Origin: Streptomyces sp. SKN60
GTDB taxonomy: Bacteria > Actinomycetota > Actinomycetes > Streptomycetales > Streptomycetaceae
Reading direction: 5' to 3'
DNA: 64,000 nucleotides
Assembly (NCBI RefSeq): GCF_026236535.1
Contig: NZ_JAHTMW010000005.1
Coordinates: 124,001 to 188,000, forward strand
The translations under genes were made by a program, and so were the position numbers. Positions 24,081-32,737 of the stretch are shown here, in pieces (the first letter of the stretch is position 1; every line of letters begins with the position of its first letter). Under the pieces are notes generated by a model. That model saw nothing but the letters and a program-made list of their open reading frames with translations, was not told the origin of the DNA and did no database searches.

Positions 24081-24123
24081 CCGTCACCGTCACCGTCACC
24101 GTCACCGTCACCGTCACCGTCAC
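24081..24123. repeat. Hexamer repeat giving seven in-frame stops
   Basis: A (gtcacc)n tract. On the minus strand it reads CGG-TGA repeated, with TGA at 24120, 24114, 24108, 24102, 24096, 24090 and 24084, all in frame with the binding-protein gene that ends at 24120. Confidence 0.92.
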
Positions 24124-25397
24124 GGCGCGGCCAGGACCGTCTCGCCCACGTCGACGAAGCCGGGCTTCTGGGCCACCAGCTGACCTTCCCGTACCACCTG
24201 GAAGGTCACGTCGTGGTTGACGATCCGGGGGAAGTCGCGGGCGCCGAGGAGGTCGTCGTAGCGCCAGCGCAGCGGCGGGGTGAGACCGCCGGTGTCGATC
24301 TTCGCGCCCTGGTTGAGGGCGTGGCTGATCTGCAGCGAGGTGATCTTGTCGCTGTCGAGCGACTCGACGACCTGCTTGAGCACGGTGTACGCGATCCAGG
24401 TGGTCTGCACGCCCGCGTCCGTCGGGTCGACCCGGTTGTCGACGAAGGCGTGCTCCTTGATCACCTTCCGCATCGGCTCCCAGGCCTTGCTGTCGGCCGA
24501 GGGGTACCAGCCGGTGACGTAGGCGCCCTCGAAGGGGCTGTGCGCGCCGCCCGAGCGGTCGATGAGCGGCTGTCCGACGCTGCCGAGGACCGAGGAGATC
24601 CGGACGGCGGTGGCGTCGCCGTCCTTCTTCGCGGAGGGCTCGGGCAGGCGGCGGAACGAGTCGAAGAAGGTCTGGGTGCGCTCGCCGAGGACGGCGGTGA
24701 CACAGCCCTCGTCGGAGCCGGCCCTGGTACGGGCGCGGGCGGCCGGCTCGGTGTACTCGGCGGAGTCCTCGCGCGCCGGGATGTCCACCGCGCCGTGGTG
24801 ACTGGCCTTGCGGAGGCCGGAGTTCAGCAGGTTGAGCAGCCGGTCGCCGGCGATGTTGTCGGGGCGGACGAGGGAGACCTTGCGGCAGCTCTCGGCGAGC
24901 TGCATGCCGTGCCCGGCGAGGAGCGAGGCCTGGCCGCCGTTCACGGGGTAGGAGAGGGAGCTGGTGAACTCGTCCTCGGAGATGCCGTAGCCGCCGATGT
25001 ACGGGATGCCCGCCGACTCCAGCGGGGCCATGAAGGACCGCCCGAACTGGCTGTACGAGCCGACGACGGCGACCGCGCCCTCGTGGACGGCGCGGCGGGC
25101 GCAGGCGGCGGCGCCCGCGTTGGTGTTCTGATCGTTGCAGGTCAGGACGCGGAGTTCGTGCCCGTCGAGGCCGCCGTTGGCGTTGACCCAGCGGGCGTAG
25201 GCCTGGGCCATGGCGGGCATTCCGGGCATATTGGTGGCGCGGGTCTGGTCGGGAGCCCAGGTCATGACGGTGACGGGCTCCCTGGAGCCCCCCGTGGCTC
25301 CAGGGAGTACGCCGCAGCCGGTGAGCAGCGACGCTGCGGCCGCCGCTGTCGTGACGTACGCGAGAAGGGAAGTAAGTCGCCTACCGGTCATGGGCAT
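24120..25397 (-). CDS. Branched-chain-type substrate-binding lipoprotein
   Basis: A 425-residue lipoprotein. The signal ends in the lipobox LLTGC near residue 30. The mature part has the periplasmic-binding fold type I of LivJ-like receptors: ARWVNANGGLDGHELRVLTC, AVVGSYSQFGRSFMAPLES, GIPYIGGYGIS and a late GAYVTGWYPSADSKAW. Such proteins feed amino-acid ABC transporters, but no permease or ATPase genes are adjacent, so it is an orphan receptor. ATG 25397 has GGCGGA upstream; ATG 25391 is two codons later. The stop starts a hexamer repeat. Confidence 0.82.
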   Translation of the reverse strand: MPMTGRRLTSLLAYVTTAAAAASLLTGCGVLPGATGGSREPVTVMTWAPDQTRATNMPGMPAMAQAYARWVNANGGLDGHELRVLTCNDQNTNAGAAACARRAVHEGAVAVVGSYSQFGRSFMAPLESAGIPYIGGYGISEDEFTSSLSYPVNGGQASLLAGHGMQLAESCRKVSLVRPDNIAGDRLLNLLNSGLRKASHHGAVDIPAREDSAEYTEPAARARTRAGSDEGCVTAVLGERTQTFFDSFRRLPEPSAKKDGDATAVRISSVLGSVGQPLIDRSGGAHSPFEGAYVTGWYPSADSKAWEPMRKVIKEHAFVDNRVDPTDAGVQTTWIAYTVLKQVVESLDSDKITSLQISHALNQGAKIDTGGLTPPLRWRYDDLLGARDFPRIVNHDVTFQVVREGQLVAQKPGFVDVGETVLAAP

Positions 25398-25512
25398 GCA
25401 CAATTCCGCCCCACGGGTAACGTGGCAGTGAGCGAGAATCAACGCGGGGTGACGTGAAGGTGAATTACGGGGGTCGCGCGATCCCGGATCTGCGGGAACG
25501 TACGATCGAACG

Positions 25513-26019
25513 GTGTCCGCTAGCACCTCCCCTTCCATGAACTCTTCCCGTCGCGGCCGTCGCTCCTCCACCATGGGCGGCATGCCGCTCAACGACATGC
25601 CGTGGTGGCGCTGGCGCGCCAATGTGCGCTCCGCGCTGCACATGCTCTCGGACCCGGGCTTCCACGAGACGACCTGGCTGGCCGGCCAGGACGGGTACGG
25701 CGACGTCACCGACGCCGTCTACCGCCTCGTCGAGGACACCTGGCTGGACAGCTGGTCAGCAGAGAAGTACGTGGGAACGATCTTCCGCGACTCCGGCGAG
25801 GCCGCCCTCGTCGACGTGGCCGTGCTGCGGGTGCTGCGCATCATGCACCAGGTGGGCGCGGACGCCCATGTGTCCGCGTTCATGGAGCACCACGCCTGGC
25901 CGGAGGCGGTCCGGGCGGCGCGCGAGGCGCACGTACGGATGGCGACGGCGGACGGGGAGGACCCGGACGAGCCGCCGCGCTCGCTGGAAGTGCTGCGGAT
26001 CATCACGCGGGCGGCGTGA
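25513..26019 (+). CDS. Conserved hypothetical protein
   Basis: A 168-residue soluble protein without a family I can name. The first 25 residues are basic and Ser/Arg-rich; the core begins at GGMPLNDMPWWRWRANVRSA, followed by GYGDVTDAVYRLVEDTWLDS and a helical C-terminal half. No signal peptide or membrane segment. The GTG at 25513 is the first start, but the ATG at 25537 or 25573 may be real because the core begins there. It is divergent from the lipoprotein gene. Degenerate tandem repeats follow its stop. Confidence 0.65.
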   Translation: MSASTSPSMNSSRRGRRSSTMGGMPLNDMPWWRWRANVRSALHMLSDPGFHETTWLAGQDGYGDVTDAVYRLVEDTWLDSWSAEKYVGTIFRDSGEAALVDVAVLRVLRIMHQVGADAHVSAFMEHHAWPEAVRAAREAHVRMATADGEDPDEPPRSLEVLRIITRAA

Positions 26020-26020
26020 C

Positions 26021-26073
26021 CCGGTCCGGGTGAGGCGGTCCGGGCGAGGCGGTCCGTGAGGCGGTCCGGCTGA
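26021..26073. repeat. Degenerate 12-14-bp repeats after a stop codon
   Basis: Four units of GCGGTCCGGG(T/C)GAG type run directly from the stop of the hypothetical gene towards purU. Several carry TGA but not in a constant frame. Confidence 0.75.
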
Positions 26074-26118
26074 CGGACGTGGCCCGGCCCGTACGCGCGC
26101 GTGTGGCAGGCTAGGCGA

Positions 26119-26970
26119 ATGACCGACCAGTACGTCCTCACCCTCTCCTGCCCCGACAAACAGGGCATCGTGCACGCCGTGTCGAGCTACCTCTTCATCA
26201 CCGGCTGCAACATCGAGGACAGCCAGCAGTTCGGAGACCGTGACACCGGTCTCTTCTTCATGCGGGTCCACTTCTCCGCCGAGGCGCCGGTCACGGTGGA
26301 CAAGCTGCGGGCGAGCTTCGCGGCCGTGGGGGACTCCTTCGGGATGGACTGGCACATCGACCGGGCCGACGAGCGGATGCGCGTCGTCCTGATGGTGTCG
26401 AAGTTCGGCCACTGCCTGAACGACCTGCTGTTCCGCTCCTCGATCGGCGCGCTGCCGGTCGAGATCGTCGCGGTGGTGTCCAACCACACCGACTTCGCCG
26501 AACTGGTGGGCTCGTACGACATTCCGTTCCGCCACATTCCGGTCACCAAGGACACCAAGGCGGAGGCCGAGGCGGAGCTTCTGGAGCTGGTCCGCGAGGA
26601 GAACGTGGAGCTGGTCGTCCTGGCCCGCTACATGCAGGTCCTCTCCGACGACCTGTGCAAGCAGCTCTCCGGCCGGATCATCAACATCCACCACTCCTTC
26701 CTCCCCAGCTTCAAGGGCGCCAAGCCCTACCACCAGGCGCACGCGCGCGGCGTGAAGCTCATCGGCGCCACCGCGCACTACGTGACGGCCGACCTCGACG
26801 AGGGCCCGATCATCGAGCAGGAGGTCGAGCGCGTCGGCCACGAGGTGACCCCCGACCAGCTCGTCGCGATCGGCCGCGACGTGGAGTGCCAGGCGCTGGC
26901 GCGGGCCGTGAAGTGGCACGCGGAGCGCCGGATCCTGCTGAACGGGCGCCGGACGGTCGTCTTCGCGTAA
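26119..26970 (+). CDS. purU: Formyltetrahydrofolate deformylase
   Basis: A 283-residue enzyme that hydrolyses 10-formyl-THF to formate and THF in the cytosol, balancing one-carbon pools and feeding formate to purine synthesis. An N-terminal ACT-like domain (LTLSCPDKQGIVHAVSSYLF, NIEDSQQFGDRD) covers residues 5-85. The formyltransferase-like catalytic domain follows, with SKFGHCLNDLLFR, LARYMQVLSDD, NIHHSFLPSFKGAKPYHQA (catalytic His and Asn region) and GATAHYVTADLDEGPIIEQ. Full family length. ATG 26119. It stands alone. Confidence 0.95.
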   Translation: MTDQYVLTLSCPDKQGIVHAVSSYLFITGCNIEDSQQFGDRDTGLFFMRVHFSAEAPVTVDKLRASFAAVGDSFGMDWHIDRADERMRVVLMVSKFGHCLNDLLFRSSIGALPVEIVAVVSNHTDFAELVGSYDIPFRHIPVTKDTKAEAEAELLELVREENVELVVLARYMQVLSDDLCKQLSGRIINIHHSFLPSFKGAKPYHQAHARGVKLIGATAHYVTADLDEGPIIEQEVERVGHEVTPDQLVAIGRDVECQALARAVKWHAERRILLNGRRTVVFA

Positions 26971-26990
26971 CCCCCGGAGGGCTGCGACAG

Positions 26991-28325
26991 CTACATCCGG
27001 CTCAGCGAGGCCGCCGCGAACAGGACGTCGCGGATCGCCTCGCGGTCGCCGTCCTGGCCCGCCGCCGCGTCCTGGGGCGGGACCTGGCCGGCGATGAGCT
27101 GGCAGAACTCGACGCCGTCCATGGCGACCTGGGCCACCGTGTGGTCCGGGGAGCCGAGGGCGGCGGGGGAGTCCAGGGCGATGTACCAGTGGCCGCCGCC
27201 CGCGCCCTCGATCTCCAGGTGCACCGAGCGGCCGGGAGCGCCGGCCGTGACGAGTTCGCGGGGCGGGCCCGCGAGACCGGTGCGGCGGCGGTCGGCGAGG
27301 GCCGCCGGGAGGAGCCGGGCGGCCAGGTCGATCATGCCGTGCAGATGGCTGCCGCTCGGCGGGTCGTACGGATAGGCCACCGCGTTCGCGATGTCCTCCG
27401 CGTGCCGCCAGCACTCGAAGGCCCGCTCCAGGAGCGAGTCCTGCAGCGGCAGCGCGAAGTCGCCGTAGGTGACCGTGAGGTCCGCCACCCCGCGCCCGGC
27501 GAAGGACACCGTGCGGATCAGGGTGTGGCTCTGCTCCCGCCACGGCTCGCGGATCGCGCGGGTCGGCGGCAGGTGCGCGGTCTTCCAGTACGTCTCCGTC
27601 CGCTCGGCCGGCGCCAGCTCGCCGATCCCCTTCCCCAGCGGGTCGTCCAGGCCGAGCGAGGCCGCCACCAGACCGTCCACGGCGAGCAGGTGCCCGATCA
27701 CCCCGGCCACCGTGGTCTTCCGGTTCACCGCCCGCTCGCCCTCGAACCACCGCAGCCGCACCGGCGCGTGCCACTCCGACTCGCCGATGTCGCGGAGCAG
27801 CGCGTCGAGCCGGGCGGTCTCCGCGTCGTACGGAGTCGCCCACGCCGGTACGGGGATACGGGCCGGGCGGCGGCCCAGACAGTTCTCCAGGACCCGCGAG
27901 CGCAGCAGCGGGTCGAGGTCCAGATCGCGCTCGGCGTGCAGCAGCCCGACCGCGTCGCGCAGCCGCAGCGCCTCCTCCGCGCACGGGGCGCACTCGGTGA
28001 GGTGGTCCTCGACGGCCCGGGTCTCGGCGGCCGAGCAGGCGGAGAGCGCCCACGCGCCGAGCAGCGACTTCAGCACGCGGTGCGGCAGTTCGAGCGCGGG
28101 CTCGGGGGCGGGTTCGGCTTCGGGCGCGGGTGCCGGGGCCCGCGGCGGCTCCTGCCGCTCGGGCTCGGGCTCCGCCCCGTACGGCTCCCGCTCCGGAACC
28201 TCCGGCTCCTCGTACGCCCCGCCGAACGGCGACGTCAGGTCCGCGTGGTCGTCCGCCGACCGGCGCGGGCCCGGTATCCACGGAGCGCGTGCGACCTCCT
28301 CGGGGTCGTCGTTCGCCCCGCTCAC
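26991..28325 (-). CDS. Zinc-finger anti-sigma candidate with mycothiol-type domain
   Basis: A 444-residue protein. After an acidic, Pro/Glu-rich start, residues about 90-140 form a zinc-binding anti-sigma (ZAS) motif, H-x3-C-x2-C in VEDHLTECAPCAEEAL. The rest, from about residue 165, resembles the mycothiol-dependent maleylpyruvate isomerase (DinB-fold) family: LRWFEGERAVNRKTTVAGVI, GHLLAVDGLVAASLG and ERAFECWRHAEDIA. The GTG at 28325 overlaps the sigma stop by four bases, the usual sigma/anti-sigma coupling. Likely role: thiol-responsive holding of the sigma factor encoded just upstream. That partner is frameshifted here. Confidence 0.78.
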   Translation of the reverse strand: MSGANDDPEEVARAPWIPGPRRSADDHADLTSPFGGAYEEPEVPEREPYGAEPEPERQEPPRAPAPAPEAEPAPEPALELPHRVLKSLLGAWALSACSAAETRAVEDHLTECAPCAEEALRLRDAVGLLHAERDLDLDPLLRSRVLENCLGRRPARIPVPAWATPYDAETARLDALLRDIGESEWHAPVRLRWFEGERAVNRKTTVAGVIGHLLAVDGLVAASLGLDDPLGKGIGELAPAERTETYWKTAHLPPTRAIREPWREQSHTLIRTVSFAGRGVADLTVTYGDFALPLQDSLLERAFECWRHAEDIANAVAYPYDPPSGSHLHGMIDLAARLLPAALADRRRTGLAGPPRELVTAGAPGRSVHLEIEGAGGGHWYIALDSPAALGSPDHTVAQVAMDGVEFCQLIAGQVPPQDAAAGQDGDREAIRDVLFAAASLSRM

Positions 28326-28911
28326 GGCGTCCGCCCGTAACCGCCGCCGCCGGGCGGCGAGCCCTCCAGCGGGCGGGTGTTGGCGGTGGAGAGCAACTGC
28401 AGCCCGAGCCGCAGCCGGCGGCGCGCCTCGTCCTCGGTGACCCCGAGGTCGGCCGCGGTCTGCCGGTAGTCGCGGCGCTGGAAATACGCCAGTTCGAGCG
28501 CCTGCCGCAACGGCGTCGGCATCGAGGTCACGATGTAGTCGGCACGGGCCGCGACCGAGGCCCGCCGCACCTTCTGCTCCAGCTCCTCCGCCGTGCCCTC
28601 GCCGCTCTCCGCGAAGGCCAGCGCCTCGGCCTGGCGCAGCCGGTGGACGGCCTGCCGCTGGGCGAGCCGGGCGACCCAGGCGCGCATGTTGCCCTGCTTG
28701 GGGTCGTAGGCGTCGGGTTCTCCCAGATGTAGCCGAAGACCTCGCGGGTGACCTGGTCGGCGGCCTCGTCGTCGTCGAGGACCCGGTGGGCCAGGCTGTG
28801 CACGAGCGAGGCGAAGCGGTCGTAGAACTCGCCGAGCGCCGCGGCCTCGCCGCGCGCAAGACGCTGCTGCATCCTGCGGTCCCAGCGCGGCGGTGTGTCC
28901 TTCGTCGCCAT
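28322..28911 (-). pseudogene. ECF-type sigma factor with a 1-nt frameshift
   Basis: From the ATG at 28911 the frame encodes 66 residues of a sigma region 2 (QRLARGEAAALGEFYDRFAS, ADQVTREVFGYIWENP). At about 28714 the reading frame must shift to continue into DAYDPKQGNMRAWVARLAQR, ADYIVTSMPTPLRQALELAY and the region 4 helix DLGVTEDEARRRLRLGLQLL, which ends at 28322. The coding strand reads AACCCGACGCC where AACCCGGACGCC would restore the frame, so one G is missing in a CCGG run. Either a genuine inactivating deletion or a sequencing error. The downstream anti-sigma-like gene is intact. Confidence 0.82.
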
Positions 28912-29179
28912 CCTCCGACACCTTCCCGACCCGACTTCAGAACTCCAAAGTAATGCGCGGAGACCGCATGCACGATGGTTTGCGGCAAGTGCCCTCTTGA
29001 CGGGCCCGGCGGATGGTAAGGAAAGCGACAACCCTGGATCCGGGGGTTTCGGAGCGGTGTGTCGGGGCAGCGGGAGGAGACAGGAAGGCACCCCTCCGTT
29101 TGATCGCCCTCTGATCGCCCTCGGTGAAGACCGGTGATCGCTCCGGTGATTCCCCCCCCACGTCTGAAAGGCGCCGCCC

Positions 29180-29554
29180 GTGACGATCCAGGTCGACGAG
29201 GACCGGCAGGAACCATGGACCGTGCTGCGGATCAGCGGGGAGCTCGACCTCGTGACCTCGCCGCTGATCCGCAGACGGCTCCACGAGGCGGTCGCGGGCG
29301 GCCGCCACGACGTGGTCCTCGACCTCTCCGCGGTCCGCTTCTGCGACTCCAGCGGCGTCGGCGTGCTCGTCGCCGCCCGCCGCCTGATGCGGTCCTGCGG
29401 CGGCCGGCTCCGGCTGATCCTGCCCGCCCGCGGCGCGGAGGACGGCGCCCACGTCAACCGCGTCCTCGCCGCGCTCGGCGTCCGCCGCCTCTTCGAGGTG
29501 TACGCGGACGTCCCCGCCGCCCTCGACGACACGGCCGCGCCTCTGTCGGCGTGA
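29180..29554 (+). CDS. STAS-domain anti-sigma factor antagonist
   Basis: A 124-residue single STAS domain, starting VTIQVDEDRQEPWTVLRISG, with DLSAVRFCDSSGVGVLVAAR, whose DSS serine is the site phosphorylated by RsbW-type kinases in this family (BldG/RsbV group). It would bind an anti-sigma kinase and free a sigma factor. GTG 29180 has AAAGG 9 nt upstream. It is divergent from the ECF sigma pseudogene, with 268 bp between; no kinase gene is adjacent, though an orphan HATPase protein is encoded at 35136. Confidence 0.85.
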   Translation: MTIQVDEDRQEPWTVLRISGELDLVTSPLIRRRLHEAVAGGRHDVVLDLSAVRFCDSSGVGVLVAARRLMRSCGGRLRLILPARGAEDGAHVNRVLAALGVRRLFEVYADVPAALDDTAAPLSA

Positions 29555-29605
29555 ATCCTCCTGAAGTCGTACGGAAATACGGAAAGTCGGCCCGATCGTA
29601 GATCT

Positions 29606-29899
29606 GTGCATGACACGGGGATAGAGAAGAAGGAGCCGGGCGAGCCGGATGCGGGCGAGCCCACGAAGGCGACCCGCACGCTCATCGGGGTACTGATCGC
29701 GGTCGCCGTCGCCGCGCTGATCGTCGGGGTCCTCTGGGCGCTCGACTGGCCCAGGCACCTGTTCGTCGGCTACCTGGCGGTGAAGCTCGGCATCAAGGGC
29801 GGGGTGGCCGCCTTCGCGGGGATCGTCGCGCTCGTCGCCTGGTGGCGAGGGCGCCGCGACAAGCGCAAGGAGGAGCCGGCGCCCGAGGAGACGCCCTAG
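29606..29899 (+). CDS. Small two-helix membrane protein
   Basis: A 97-residue protein: an acidic, Glu/Lys-rich first 25 residues, two membrane helices (LIGVLIAVAVAALIVGVLWA and GGVAAFAGIVALVAWW) and a basic tail. No family recognised. The GTG at 29606 lacks a good ribosome site, so the start is uncertain. It overlaps the convergent acyl-CoA ligase end by four bases. Confidence 0.6.
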   Translation: MHDTGIEKKEPGEPDAGEPTKATRTLIGVLIAVAVAALIVGVLWALDWPRHLFVGYLAVKLGIKGGVAAFAGIVALVAWWRGRRDKRKEEPAPEETP

Positions 29900-31401
29900 G
29901 CGTACCGCTCCCTCAGCTTGTACTTGAGGACCTTCCGCAGCGTCTCGTTGCGCGGCAGGGCGTCCACCACCTCCAGCTGCTCCGGCAGTTTGAAGACGGA
30001 CAGGCCGGCCGTGCGGAGGAAGGCGGTGAGCTCCTCCAGCGTGAGCGGGGCGGCGCCTGCCGGCTGTTCGATCACCGCGCAGACCCGCTCGCCGCGTTCG
30101 GCGTCCGGGAGGCCGATGACGGCGGCGTCGCCGACACCCGGGTGTTCGTGCAGCAGGTCCTCGATCTCCTTGGCGGAGATGTTCTCCCCCTTGCGGATGA
30201 TGATGTCCTTCAGCCGGCCGGTCAGGACGAGGTGCCCGCCCGCGGTGAGGTGCCCGACGTCGCCGGTGATGAGGAAGCCGTCCTCGTCGAAGGCGGCGGC
30301 GGTCTGCGCCGGGTCGAGATAGCCCCGGCACACCGCCTCGCCGCGCAGCCTGACCTCGCCGCCCTCGGCGATCCGTATCTCCATCCCGGCGGGCGGCCGG
30401 CCCTCCGTCGTCGCCAGGTTCTCGGCGGTGTCGCCCGGGTCGCCCATGGTGATCATCGGGACCTCGGTCATGCCGTAGCCGTGGGTGAGCTGGCAGCCCA
30501 GCTCGCGGACCACCGCGTGGTAGACCTCCGGCGGCTTGGGCGCGCCGCCGCCCGCGAGCAGCCGCAGGGTCGGGATGATCGGCTCGCCCGGCTGTTTGCG
30601 CTGCTCGGCGAGGAACATCGAGTAGAAGGCGGTGGAGCCGCCGGCCACCGTGACGCCGTGCTTGCGGTACTCCTCCAGCGCGTCGGGCAGCGCGAACTGC
30701 TCGAACATGACGGCCGGGAAGCCGTAGAGCAGCAGCATGACCGTGTAGTCGGGGCCGGCGATGTGCGCGTACGGGAAGGCCATCGAGCCGACGTCGCTCT
30801 CGCTCAGGTGCAGCGCGTGGGCCAGGCACGAGCCGCCCGCGATCAGCGAGCGGTCGGTGTGCAGCACGCCCTTGGGGTCGGAGGTGGTGCCGGAGGTCCA
30901 GTAGATCCAGCGCACATCGGTGCCGGAGGCGGGCGGGGGCGGAGGCGGCAGCACCGCCGGGTCGCTGTCCGGGAGGCTCTCGTACGCCTCGAAGACCCCG
31001 CGCGCACCGAGCCGCCGCGCCATCTCCGTGTGGTCGAAGCCCCGCCACACCCCGGGCACGGCGAAGAACTCGGCGCCGGACGCGCGCAGCGCGAAGCCGA
31101 CCTCCTTGTCCCGGTAGAACGGGATGACCGGCGACTGTACGGCCCCGAGCCGGGCCAGCGCGAAGGACAGCACCGCGGTCTCGATCCGGGTCGGCAGCTG
31201 CCACGCCACCACGCTCCCGGCCCGCACCCCCTTCCCGTACAGCCCGGCGGCACAGCGCTCGGCCCGCTCGCGCAGCTCCCCGAAGGTGAGCACCCGGTCC
31301 TCCTGGAGCAGGACGGGCCGGTCGGGGGTGAGCGCGGCGCGGCGGGCGACGAGCTCCCAGAGCGTGCGGGAGGCACCCAGGGCGTGTGCGGTTTCGGTCA
31401 T
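29896..31401 (-). CDS. AMP-forming acyl-CoA ligase
   Basis: A 501-residue member of the acyl-adenylate-forming family that activates a carboxylic acid to its CoA thioester using ATP. Motifs: YWTSGTTSDPKGVLHT (P-loop) near residue 165, HGYGMTEVP, the hinge region ITGDVGHL and GRLKDIIIRKGENISAKEIE, and a C-terminal LRKVLKYKLR with the catalytic Lys. It resembles cyclohexanecarboxylate- or fatty-acid-type ligases; the acid is unknown. ATG 31401 has GGGAG 5 nt upstream. An operator palindrome lies 16 bp upstream. Divergent from the amidohydrolase operon, which it probably serves. Confidence 0.88.
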   Translation of the reverse strand: MTETAHALGASRTLWELVARRAALTPDRPVLLQEDRVLTFGELRERAERCAAGLYGKGVRAGSVVAWQLPTRIETAVLSFALARLGAVQSPVIPFYRDKEVGFALRASGAEFFAVPGVWRGFDHTEMARRLGARGVFEAYESLPDSDPAVLPPPPPPASGTDVRWIYWTSGTTSDPKGVLHTDRSLIAGGSCLAHALHLSESDVGSMAFPYAHIAGPDYTVMLLLYGFPAVMFEQFALPDALEEYRKHGVTVAGGSTAFYSMFLAEQRKQPGEPIIPTLRLLAGGGAPKPPEVYHAVVRELGCQLTHGYGMTEVPMITMGDPGDTAENLATTEGRPPAGMEIRIAEGGEVRLRGEAVCRGYLDPAQTAAAFDEDGFLITGDVGHLTAGGHLVLTGRLKDIIIRKGENISAKEIEDLLHEHPGVGDAAVIGLPDAERGERVCAVIEQPAGAAPLTLEELTAFLRTAGLSVFKLPEQLEVVDALPRNETLRKVLKYKLRERYA

Positions 31402-31416
31402 GACCACTCCCGGTAG

Positions 31417-31431
31417 CTGACTGTCCGTCAG
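31417..31431. promoter_or_regulatory. CTGAC-N5-GTCAG operator (ligase side)
   Basis: CTGAC-TGTCC-GTCAG, perfect arms, 16 bp upstream of the acyl-CoA ligase ATG. One of eight related sites in the window. Confidence 0.7.
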
Positions 31432-31505
31432 ATCGTGAGGGGAGCGTAGAGGGCCGGTCCTTGTCGGTCCAGGGGTGCGGGGATAGCCTGATGCGGAGCC
31501 CGTAT

Positions 31506-31520
31506 CTGACGGGTCATCAG
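31506..31520. promoter_or_regulatory. CTGAC-N5-GTCAG operator (amidohydrolase side)
   Basis: CTGAC-GGGTC-ATCAG, one mismatch in the right arm, 27 bp upstream of the amidohydrolase ATG. With the site at 31417 it covers both promoters of the divergon. Confidence 0.65.
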
Positions 31521-31546
31521 AAACCGGATCGGAAACCGGAGGGGTC

Positions 31547-32737
31547 ATGACGGAACTGCCCCGCATCATCAGCGTCGACGACCACGTGATCGAGCCCGCG
31601 CACCTCTTCGAGACCTGGCTCCCCGCCAAGTACCGCGACCGGGGGCCGCAGCCCCTCACGGCCGGCATCGGGGAGCTCGCGTACGTCGGCGGGAAGTACC
31701 AGATCACCATGGACCCCGACGGGCCGCCCACCGACTGGTGGATCTACGAGGACCTGAAGTTCCCGTACAAGCGCAACATCGCCGCCGTCGGCTTCGACCG
31801 GGACGACATGACCCTGGAGGGGATCACCCGGGAGGAGATGCGGCGCGGCTGCTGGGACCCCGAGGCCCGGCTCGCCGACATGGACCTCAACCATGTCGAG
31901 GCCTCGCTCTGCTTCCCCACCTTCCCGCGCTTCTGCGGGCAGACCTTCGCCGAGGCCAAGGACAAGGAGGTCGCCCTGGCCTGCGTCCGCGCCTACAACG
32001 ACTGGATGGTCGAGGAGTGGTGCGGCGACAGCGGCGGCCGGCTGATCCCGCTGTGCATCATCCCGCTGTGGGACATCGACCTGGCCGTCGCCGAGATCCG
32101 GCGCAACGCCGAGCGCGGGGTCCGGGCCGTCACCTTCTCCGAGATCCCCACCCACCTCGGGCTGCCGTCGATCCACTCCGGCTACTGGGACCCCTTCTTC
32201 GCCGTGTGCCAGGAGACCGGGACCGTCGTCAACATGCACATCGGCTCCAGCAGCCAGATGCCCGCCGCGTCCCCCGACGCCCCGCCCGCCGTCCAGGCCA
32301 GCCTCAGCTTCAACAACGCGATGGCCTCGATGATGGACTTCCTCTTCAGTGGGGTCCTGGTGAAGTTCCCGCGACTGAAGTTGGCGTACAGCGAGGGGCA
32401 GATGGGGTGGATCCCGTACGCCCTGGAGCGCGCCGACGACGTGTGGGAGGAGCACCGGGCCTGGGGCGGGGTGCGCGATCTGATCCCCGAGCCGCCGTCC
32501 ACGTACTACTACCGGCAGATCTTCTGCTGCTTCTTCCGCGACAAGCACGGCATCGCGTCCCTGGACGTCGTCGGGCGCGACAACGCCACCTTCGAGACCG
32601 ACTACCCGCATGTCGACTCCACCTTCCCGCACACCAAGGAAGTCGCCCTCGATCACGTCAAGGGACTCGACGACGAGACCGTCTACAAACTGATGCGCGG
32701 CAACGCCATCCGCATGCTGGGCCTGGGCATCGTCTGA
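31547..32737 (+). CDS. Amidohydrolase-2 family metal-dependent hydrolase
   Basis: A 396-residue TIM-barrel amidohydrolase-2 protein. The N-terminal SVDDHVIEPAHLFE holds the D-x-H-type metal site; later NMHIGSSSQM supplies a metal His, YSEGQMGWIPYALERAD is a family hallmark, and FETDYPHVDSTFPHT carries the terminal Asp. Relatives hydrolyse or decarboxylate ring or chain intermediates in catabolic clusters, often with acyl-CoA dehydrogenases. ATG 31547 has GGAGGGG at good spacing. It leads a three-gene operon; its stop overlaps the next start (TGATG). Confidence 0.85.
   Translation: MTELPRIISVDDHVIEPAHLFETWLPAKYRDRGPQPLTAGIGELAYVGGKYQITMDPDGPPTDWWIYEDLKFPYKRNIAAVGFDRDDMTLEGITREEMRRGCWDPEARLADMDLNHVEASLCFPTFPRFCGQTFAEAKDKEVALACVRAYNDWMVEEWCGDSGGRLIPLCIIPLWDIDLAVAEIRRNAERGVRAVTFSEIPTHLGLPSIHSGYWDPFFAVCQETGTVVNMHIGSSSQMPAASPDAPPAVQASLSFNNAMASMMDFLFSGVLVKFPRLKLAYSEGQMGWIPYALERADDVWEEHRAWGGVRDLIPEPPSTYYYRQIFCCFFRDKHGIASLDVVGRDNATFETDYPHVDSTFPHTKEVALDHVKGLDDETVYKLMRGNAIRMLGLGIV

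Noticed and set aside
24081..24123. CRISPR-like or other spaced repeat array
   Set aside because: The units are directly adjacent hexamers without spacers.
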